Shown here: piece by piece, positions 1-6,573 of the stretch | Layout: each line of letters starts with the position of its first letter | Position numbering within the stretch: position 1 is the stretch's first letter | Assembly (NCBI RefSeq): GCF_000003605.2 | Contig: NW_003149765.1 | Coordinates: forward strand, 967,631 to 980,967 | Direction of reading: 5' to 3' | Length of the DNA: 13,337 bases | Origin: Saccoglossus kowalevskii | Lineage: Eukaryota > Hemichordata > Enteropneusta > Harrimaniidae | Made by a program: the position numbers and the translations under genes | The notes under the pieces: model-generated | Seen by the model: the letters and a program-made list of their open reading frames with translations, nothing else | What the model was told of the DNA's origin: nothing | The model's database searches: none

Positions 1-821
1 CAATGGAAAAGAGCAGACTATAAATGAAACTACTTCCGGTGTCTGGGAAACAATCATCATATTTTTACTTTACACAACTGCAACCGTCATTGGTGACTCA
101 GCCGAGTGGTAGTTTCGCTCCGCTCTGATGTTACCGATAGTATTTTGTAGGCAGTCCCTGAAGTTGACTTTGCCAAATTTTTATACAAGACTAAAATACA
201 ATTATATCAGCAAAAATCAATACATAACAAGTAAACAGATTATAGATCTATCAAATGAATAAAATAATATTAATCAATCATGAAAAATCGGAATTTGAAA
301 GAAAAAGGTGCCTAACATGAGATAGTGTAAACCGGATTTGCACAAGACGAATTTCAGAATGGTTGTTTGGTTGTCTGAAAAACAATACACGTTGGTAACA
401 CTTTAACATTGGTGTCGAATTTATTGTTTTTCTATTAAATTATTAAAAGAATAGACTACTAATAGATGTTTAATAGAAGCTTGTCCCACTATAAAATGTG
501 TACAACCATACCGGTAGTGTACTGCCATCACGCTTCAGTACTAGTTTTAATGGGAACTTATGGGGGACAAAACAAACATGGCAGACGTCATTAGAGTAAA
601 CGTTATTATGGTGAACGATTCGATACAACGCAGTATATTTGCAAATAAATCCCAGGATGCAATATTTGCTAGTACTACCAATCTAAAAGATATAATACTA
701 CACCTCTTTTTAAAAATATATCGTCAAATTTCGAATTCTATCAAAAAAATACTTGAACGTGCGACGTAAATCATAAACTGCTCGTTCTATGGACACATTC
801 GTTGTAGATGTAGTAGTAGAT
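1..821. other. Non-coding flank, possible tRNA-like A box
   Basis: No exon or protein similarity is recognisable in this A+T-rich stretch. The short open frames have no coding character. Around 99-109 the bases CAGCCGAGTGG resemble a tRNA/SINE A box (consensus TRGCNNAGYNGG), but no matching B box follows at the right distance. At most this is a truncated tRNA-derived SINE, and it may be chance. Confidence 0.2.
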
Positions 822-863
822 GGCATTTGAGTTGGTGAACTAATAATGCCCAAATTCGCCACT
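822..863. repeat. Short dispersed repeat, copy 1
   Basis: This stretch shares the 14-mer TTTGAGTTGGTGAA, followed after a short gap by AATTCGC, with 8926-8964 in intron 2 of the methyltransferase gene. Both copies lie in the same orientation, about 8 kb apart. The similarity is short and contains small indels. It suggests two decayed copies of one dispersed element rather than a recent duplication. No terminal repeats or target-site duplications could be assigned. Confidence 0.4.
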
Positions 864-1144
864 GCACAGTGACCTTTGTTTACGAAGTGACGAAACAGAA
901 AATACGATCTATTTCTGAAAACAGTTTGATCACTGTTCTGAAAATATCTTTTTAGGTTCACCGGTATTATAATTGATATTGCATCACGGTACCTGGAATT
1001 GAGAGTCAAGGTATAAAAAATCTACGTAACCCTGGGTGAGTGCGCCAAAATGTTTTGGCTGGGATTCGCTCACTAACGGGTGTAACGTTTATGAATCTTG
1101 GTTTGCATTGTATCAGTCCTGTCATATACTCCTAATGTGGTTGC

Positions 1145-1157
1145 TGTGTGTGTGTGT
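1145..1157. repeat. (TG)n microsatellite
   Basis: An uninterrupted run of about six TG units, followed by a looser T/G-rich tail (CTGTATGTAT). It is a simple repeat with no assigned role. Confidence 0.7.
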
Positions 1158-1763
1158 CTGTATGTATTTACATCATTTGTAATTTGCATACACAGTACTG
1201 TTTATTGACACACGTAAAATTCATCGGAAGGAAGGAAAAACAATCCAATCCAAGACAAGTCAAATAACACAGAGGCTGGGATGATTTTACTCAAGATTGG
1301 TCATTAGATACCAATTGGTTGTTACCACCTGTAAGCCTCATTGGTTAAGTTCTGAGACATTTTGAATCATGTCGGGGTAGGGGTAATGATCCCATTACGG
1401 AGATCGGCATATTTTTGGCCATTTATTTGTCCAGATGGAGTGCATTTTGCTGCTTACGTAGCAGACTGGATGGACCTGCCAAATGATTTGAGCATTTTTG
1501 TTGCAGACAGGCGCTCAAACACTGTGTTTGGTGGGAAATCATAAAATTTCCCTATTCTGGCTTTCAATGTAGAATTCAAAGGTGAAAATGCGTCTAAACA
1601 TTGCCTTGCAGGCTTTTGTTCTAGCGATAGAGGGTATTGTATGCTTTGCAAGCCATAAAGACATGTATTTTAACTTTGCCGAGTACAGGTAACTGCACTG
1701 AGCTCAAATGACTGAAGTAGTCCAGGTTTTCGGTTTTTGCTGTGATGGCGTCAGATAATGAAC

Positions 1764-2155
1764 CTGGCTCGAGCGATCGATGGATCCATAGCAGCCTGTT
1801 TTTTGCTTTTTGAATTTCTGCCATGACAATGGTTTAGCCAATAGTGCTGGGCTCGAGTGATCGAATGCGGTCCATAGCAGCCTGTTTTTTGCTTTTTGAA
1901 TGTTTGCCATGACAATAGTTTAGTCAATAGTGCTAGGCTCGAGTGATCGAATGCGGTCCATAGCAGCCTGTTTTTTGCTTTTTGAATGTTTGCCATGACA
2001 ATAGTTTAGTCAATAGTGCTAGGCTCGAGTGATCGAATGCGGTCTATAGCAGCCTGTTTTTTGCTTTTTGAATGTTTGCCATGACAATGGCTTAGCCAAT
2101 TGTGCTTGGCTCGAGTGATCAAATGCGTTCCATAGTAGCAGTTTTTTTGCTTTTC
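1764..2155. repeat. Tandem array, 86-bp unit, about 4.5 copies
   Basis: The anchor TAGCAGCCTG recurs at 1789, 1875, 1961 and 2047, and a degenerate form occurs at 2133, so the period is exactly 86 bp. By eye, the units starting at 1875 and 1961 differ at one position, the unit at 1789 at about five, and the unit at 2047 at about seven. The central units are therefore the most alike and the edges the most decayed. Each unit has a T-rich block (TGTTTTTTGCTTTTTGAAT), then CCATGACAAT, then GGCTCGAGTGATCGAATGCG. A partial leading copy is visible at 1764-1788. The period is not a multiple of three, so the short open frames running through it are by-products and not a repeat protein. There are no variable spacers, so it is a minisatellite and not a CRISPR array. 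Confidence 0.92.
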
Positions 2156-2159
2156 AGTT

Positions 2160-2890
2160 TAGTTGAACCTTTTACGTTTATATACACAAACAATAAACAG
2201 ATACGGATGTATTTAAATTGGGAGTCTGGGAAGATCTAAGAATGAATAAGGAACATGCTCATCTTGTGTCAACATTGGAAAGCATATTGCTAGCATCAAG
2301 AGCGGACTCCACATTCAATCTTAACGCACTTATTAGGTGGGCTAAAGAAAGTTGTTTCCAGACATTTTCTTTCCCATGTGTCATTATATCTAACTAGTCT
2401 TATTGAGGGCGCCATTCATAGCCAGAAGACGAAACAGTGTGTAAAATCGGCATGCTATAGCATTCAATGGATGCACACTTAGCCTGGTTTACCTACACCT
2501 ACTCAACATCCTTTTATCAAGAACATTGTGGAATTCTCCAGAAGGTTACTTGGCAAAACACCAATCAAGAAATAGCCCGTTACAGCAATAATAAAAAATC
2601 AAAACAAATCCATTATCCAATAACATGCAAGATGACAAAAGTCATCAGGTCCATGAGACGCACAATTCACCAACAGTGTAAGTATGGACCATCTTGAACC
2701 ACTTTACGTCTCTCTACAAGTGGTGGTACCAGATGTCCGGAATTTGTAAGCGTACCATGCTAGCATGCTACACCCGTCAAGATGATACAAATAACTCCAT
2801 AAGCATGTTGCTATCTGGGCAAGTTGTAAAATAGTTTATAGTGAGTCATATCCGAGAATACTGTCTCTCATCATTTGCTAGACAGAAATG
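2160..2890. other. Non-coding stretch, nothing recognised
   Basis: No protein similarity, splice structure or long repeat is visible. The overlapping palindromes CATGCTAGCATG (2756-2767) and TAGCATGCTA (2761-2770) are the only local structure. The 76-codon open frame at 2467-2697 looks like chance. Confidence 0.5.
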
Positions 2891-3915
2891 TCAAATTTGG
2901 AAATTAAATGCTTGTATCATCCAGAAAAGCACCCATTTTGAGTATCCTTGCTTCACCAGCTTTGAAGTCAGTGTGCTGTGTCTTACCCGACAATCGCTGT
3001 ACAATACACAAGCTCTAGAATATCCAAGAAGCTGTGAAATATAGATACCATAAGCTGGAGATGATGAAATATTGCAAGACAAATAAGGATAATTAACAAT
3101 TTCAAAATCAAAATCATCCCTTTTGTCATACAGTTTATTATATAGACCATTCAGTCTAATTTGGAAAACACAATTTAGGTAGGAAGCAGTATCCATGTTC
3201 TAGGTAGCATCTTTAATTACTAACTAATGAGGATAAATCAGGTCTAGATATTTCGAAATACCCTGATTATTGAGGCTCAAAAGATCATCAATGTATCTGT
3301 GTGTGTTGTTAAAGCGCTTTGCAAGTTGTTTATTCCCTGATTGATGCAGAAACTGCATGCATTATGCCTAATATGAATTTAAAAATAGGTCAGAAAGAAG
3401 TGGGGCACAGTTTGTACCCACAGGAATACCAACAGTTTGTCTAAAAGTCGAGCCACCAAATTTGACAAAGATATTATTAAAGCGAAAAGTGATCATAGTA
3501 ATATCATCTTCGGTATATTTATTTCTGGCATCTTCATTGTTACTAAAATATAATTATGATATATATCAAATGTATGAATAGAACTGTACCTAATGTTGCA
3601 CTGACTTTGCACGCTATCTAACAGTTCCAAATTTGGTCAAGACCACTGGTTTCATAAACCTTGCCACAATAGCGAAAAATGCAATTTTTAATGGTAGTCA
3701 GAATAATGGTTAACAATTGTGACAAGCGTTTAGTGGTACATTTGCTAGAACCTGCTATATAACGTTGTTTATATGGATTCTTGTGCAGTTTGGGATCCAA
3801 TACAAACAAGGCAGCACTCTGTCATCAATTGAGCATTTGATATAATAATGCTTGCAGATAAAAATATTGTTGTTAGATGCTTTATCTGCTGAAACAATCA
3901 CAGACCAGATCTTTC
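2891..3915 (-). pseudogene. Reverse transcriptase fragment, decayed retroelement
   Basis: Read on the - strand, this is a broken reverse transcriptase in the correct motif order. An N-terminal block with SADKASNN is at about 3840-3915. A fingers block reading KLHKNPYKQRYIAGSS is at about 3740-3790. VGIPVGTNCAPLL is at about 3395-3440. The catalytic box RYIDDLLSLNN has its YIDD codons at 3284-3295. The thumb-side block YDKRDDFDFEIVNYP is at about 3090-3130, followed by SPAYGIYISQL. Motifs of this kind belong to RTs of non-LTR or Penelope-like retroelements common in marine invertebrates; I cannot settle the exact clade. It is dead: in-frame stops at 3368-3370, 3362-3364, 3224-3226 and 3200-3202, a frameshift near 3785-3795, and two apparent internal deletions. 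One deletion removes the region between the N-terminal and fingers blocks. The other removes most of the motif A region near 3540-3590. No endonuclease domain or element ends were found. A Gag relic of another element abuts its upstream end. Confidence 0.88.
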
Positions 3916-3917
3916 CT

Positions 3918-4390
3918 ATTTTCCTTTGACTCTTCATAAGCACTGCATATGGTAAGTGTTTTCTCTAGGTTTGGATATTGTTTCTGCAGTAGTTTGCTTT
4001 AGCATGCTCACAGTAAATACCACACATTATTTTATCACGAATTAGTTCATCACGCATTGTACCAAATGCACAATCCTTTGCTAATATTTTTAATGCTATG
4101 ACAATATCATCAATGGATTCATTTCGTCACTGATTTTTAATGTTGAACATGTGACGCGAAAATACAAGGCTTTTCTTAAGGAGAAATGTTTTTCAAACTT
4201 GTCTAGGATGTTTTTGGTACAGTGCTTTTGTCATCATCTTCTTCAGTGAACTCAAAAGTTTCAAAGATGTCCCTACCTTCAGGGCCTATGATGTACTGAA
4301 TGCCTTTCTCAGCATCAGTTTTGTCTGCCATACCAACATCTAAATACAACTCCATCGTTCAGCCTTATTGCCTTCAGTAGTAAAATCCAT
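3918..4390 (-). pseudogene. Ty3/gypsy-type Gag fragment
   Basis: On the - strand a candidate start ATG at 4390-4388 begins MDFTTEGNKAERW. After a short deletion and frame change come MELYLDVGMADKTDAEK, then GRDIFETFEFTEEDDDKS at about 4220-4275. After further frame changes the sequence continues as KNILDKFEKHFS and RHMFNIKNQ, then an in-frame stop, then LAKDCAFGTMRDELIRDKI at about 4030-4085. A last shifted block reads KLLQKQYPNLEKTLTICSA at about 3940-3990. This order matches the capsid-like Gag region of Ty3/gypsy LTR retrotransposons (the retrotransposon-gag family), which forms the particle that packages element RNA. At least three frame changes and one or more stops show it is non-functional. 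The zinc knuckle, protease and own polymerase are absent; at about 3910-3925 the similarity passes straight into the RT relic of a different element class. Confidence 0.82.
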
Positions 4391-4443
4391 TTCTGGTATT
4401 GTGTCCCATAATTTACAATGACTTCTAGGAACACATCTCAGTC

Positions 4444-4493
4444 TCAATTGACATATGTTAATAATTAACATGCTTTGTTGATTACATATCATG
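4444..4493. repeat. 50-bp direct repeat with palindrome, copy A
   Basis: This pairs with 4626-4675; 45 of 50 positions agree by eye. The core ATGTTAATAATTAACAT (4455-4471) is an inverted repeat with 8-bp arms around one central base. The repeat lies just upstream, in the - strand sense, of the Gag relic start at 4390. It may therefore belong to the leader or LTR of that Ty3/gypsy element. That assignment is inference; no complete LTR pair or primer binding site was identified. Confidence 0.75.
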
Positions 4494-4625
4494 TTAGGCC
4501 CACCATGTTTGTGCCGTTCATTCGTTGGCCTTAGCAATTGACAAGAACACTGTCTCTAGCTACTATAAGTATAAGTAAACAAAGTTACATAATTTTCATA
4601 ACGAGGACTTCCTGTGTGTGCAGGG

Positions 4626-4675
4626 TCAATTACCACATGTTAATAATTAACATGCGTTGTTGATTATATATCATG
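4626..4675. repeat. 50-bp direct repeat with palindrome, copy B
   Basis: This is the second copy of the repeat at 4444-4493, in the same orientation and 182 bp away. Here the palindrome extends to CATGTTAATAATTAACATG (4636-4654), with 9-bp perfect arms and a single central A. The five differences between copies lie mostly outside the palindrome core. Confidence 0.75.
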
Positions 4676-4730
4676 GCACCTGAAGTTAGGCGATTTAGTG
4701 TCATTCGCAAGCGTTGGGTTCGAGTCGCGC
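4674..4730 (+). repeat. tRNA-like B box, possible SINE head
   Basis: GTTCGAGTC at 4718-4726 fits the RNA polymerase III B-box consensus GWTCRANNC exactly. It sits in GGGTTCGAGTCGCGC, the form seen in tRNA T-arms and tRNA-derived SINEs. A candidate A box (TGGCACCTGAAG, 4674-4685) is only a weak match. No tRNA cloverleaf can be drawn, so this is not a tRNA gene. Related sequence follows directly downstream (4746-4816). Confidence 0.3.
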
Positions 4731-4745
4731 ATGCAGTACGTATAT

Positions 4746-4816
4746 AGTATTTACTTTTATTTGTTGTAGTATTGACCATGCCGTTTGTTCGGTTTTATTT
4801 TCTTGCTTACTATGTC
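4746..4816 (+). repeat. Diverged repeat pair, copy 1
   Basis: This stretch aligns with 5146-5212. Both copies run through TATTTACTTTT, ATTGAC, TTCGGT, a TTATTT block and TTGCTT or TGCTTGCT, ending in CTATGTC or CTATATC. Substitutions and small indels separate them. Copy 1 follows the B-box-like site at 4718-4726, so it could be the body of a tRNA-derived SINE. The resemblance is by eye only. Confidence 0.4.
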
Positions 4817-5145
4817 AGCAGTTACTATGAATACTACTATGAACTACTATTATGAGTTTACAATTATTCACCAGCACTTATTCGCTGTATTAGGTCATTG
4901 TTTTGTGGGGTCAATTCATATGTACATAGGTTGGTCTTCTAGTACTTAGCTGTTTCACCATTTGTACAGCACATTGGGGAAATTTATTCCATTTCTGGCG
5001 TCTCTGGACGAGGTTTCACGGTCGGTGCATGCAACAACTTGGGTATTAAGCACCCTTTTTGTCTGTGTGTTGGGGAGGGGGGTCCTGCCTTGTTATCGAG
5101 GAGAAGACGTGCTGTGACGTGTAGATACAAAATTTGTTTGTGTAC

Positions 5146-5212
5146 AGTATTTGTATTTACTTTTGATACCATTGACATTGTCGTGTATTCGGTGTTATTT
5201 GCTTGCTATATC
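5146..5212 (+). repeat. Diverged repeat pair, copy 2
   Basis: This is the second member of the pair with 4746-4816, in the same orientation about 400 bp downstream. It is shorter by a few bases around the TTATTT block. No convincing B box precedes it. Confidence 0.4.
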
Positions 5213-6200
5213 CGCTATTTTGTTAGCTTGTTTAATTGTACCCATTATTTGCACCCCTGAAATAGTACCTAGTTTTATTGCAACACCTGGTTCCTATTGC
5301 TACCCCTGGGGGTCACCAGGCCTCTCCTGATTTTATTTTCTTTATTTTTAAAACGTCATACAAATTCGTTTTTAGATTACTTGTACTCCCACACGCAATG
5401 GTAGTCTGGGAGTATATGGGGTAGTCTGTATGTATACGTGTATGTCTGTCACACCATAATCTCAAGAACCGATAGTCGGTTTCAATGAAACTTTTGTAAT
5501 ATTCTCAGCCATGTCGATTGTAACATTTGTCCACATTCATCAACATGTTTATCTTCATGGACCTAGAAAATGTCATTTACAACATGGGTTGTCTCTGTGA
5601 GCAGTGTTGACTCAGAGGCAGAAATGGTTGTATGATGTTTGTTCGTCAAAGGAAATTAACTTTACATCGGGGCACTTGCTGGCGTATTCATGACACTTTC
5701 TCTGCCTACTGTGCCGACAAAATACAAAATCGTTACAAAAATGCTGAAAAATCTCATACCACAGAAAGAGGGTCACACATGACAACAATGGGCAGACTCT
5801 ACTCCGTTGAATCATGGTCATTATAACTAGGTGGAGGGTCGGCAAGGGTTTTTTCGTACGCTGTAATCAATTGTTTTTATTTCGTAATAATGTAATTTAA
5901 ATAAATAAAAAAACGTAAAATCGTAGACAGGGGCAAGGTGTGAAATGTAATCAGTTATTTTATTCATAATTTGTACAAAGATCTTATTTTTGTAAGCGTT
6001 TAAAGCATTTTCCACATTAAATGTCGTAATCCGTACGCTATTTCCAAATTTGATTCTTAAACACAAATTATCAAATGTATTATAAAAATGTAATTAGGAA
6101 TTTGCTTTATCTTTAAAGTGTAAAAACTTATTTTTTACTGTAAATGTAACTTTCATTTTATTTCCTGTAAACACGTAAAATGTCTGTTTTATTTCCTGTA
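5213..6200. other. Non-coding upstream region of the methyltransferase gene
   Basis: No coding exon is recognisable. The 5395-5600 stretch (TGTGTATGTCTGTCAC-type text, then TCTCAAGAACCG and TTTCAATGAAACTT) has the look of a dispersed intergenic repeat seen in invertebrate genomes, but I cannot name it. From about 5860 the sequence becomes strongly A+T-rich. TTTTATTTCCTGTAA occurs twice, at 6156-6170 and 6187-6201, a 31-bp period. An untranslated first exon and promoter of the downstream gene should lie in or before this region, but I could not place them. Confidence 0.4.
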
Positions 6201-6217
6201 ATCTGTATCAGGTAAAA

Positions 6218-6240
6218 CCCCCCCCCCCACCCGACCCCCC
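6218..6240 (-). other. C-rich tract, predicted G-quadruplex on - strand
   Basis: The + strand has 11 consecutive C at 6218-6228, then ACCCGA, then six C at 6235-6240. The complementary strand has G-runs of six, three and eleven separated by two bases and one base. This fits the usual G3+N1-7 quadruplex pattern, and the C strand could form an i-motif. It lies about 130 bp before the first coding exon, probably in a 5' untranslated intron or the promoter-proximal region. Run length may be unreliable in the assembly. Confidence 0.6.
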
Positions 6241-6310
6241 AGGCGAGTAGGCAATATTTGCGTGGGCAGCCAATCACTTTAATTGGAATTATGAATAAAT
6301 GAATACTATC

Positions 6311-6326
6311 ATTTATTATTATTATT
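6311..6326. repeat. (ATT)n simple repeat
   Basis: A short run of about five ATT units, just upstream of the acceptor that precedes the first coding exon. Confidence 0.6.
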
Positions 6327-6366
6327 AAATTAGCAACGTAAAACTGATGAACTATTTTGATTTCAG

Positions 6367-6573
6367 CAATGGCGTTTGAAATCAAGACAAAGAGTATAAC
6401 CGAAGATACAATTTACTACTCCCAAGCCTTACACAACCTACATTCACAAGTTCTTGACATGAACTCATTGCGAAAGACTTGGCAGCAGCAGTGGGTGGAC
6501 ATCGTTAGGGAAAAGCTGAATTTAACTCATTGTACAGATAGTGTGCACATCTTGATGATTGGCGCAGGCAATG
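6367..6573 (+). CDS. Methyltransferase exon 1 (N-terminal helices and motif I)
   Basis: The coding part runs from ATG 6369 to 6573 and gives residues 1-68 plus the first base of codon 69. The donor is G|GTAAGT, a near-perfect consensus. The ATG is preceded by TTTTGATTTCAG|CA, which reads as a splice acceptor with a possible branch site (CTGAT, about 6345-6349). The exon probably begins at 6367 and joins an untranslated exon upstream. An upstream in-frame TTG would fall in that intron and is not used. The residues form amphipathic N-terminal helices followed by the strand and glycine loop that hold SAM. Confidence 0.85.

Noticed and set aside
710-1009. 99-codon - strand open frame
   Set aside because: Part of it is the translation of the dispersed repeat at 822-863; the rest shows no coding character.
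1621-1996. Three overlapping - strand open frames with a repeated KAKNRLLW-type sequence, looking like a repeat protein
   Set aside because: They are translations of the 86-bp tandem array. The period is not divisible by three, so the repeats fall in different frames and no single repeat protein exists.
1764-2155. CRISPR-like array
   Set aside because: The units are contiguous with no unique spacers, and the genome is eukaryotic.
4674-4740. tRNA gene
   Set aside because: Only the B box fits. The acceptor stem, D arm and anticodon arm cannot be drawn.
5039-5260. 73-codon + strand open frame with a hydrophobic tail
   Set aside because: It overlaps repeat copy 2 (5146-5212), has a complementary open frame and no splice context or family match.
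6357-6368. Earlier in-frame TTG start for the methyltransferase
   Set aside because: The codons run through a strong splice acceptor, and the ATG at 6369 matches the expected family start.
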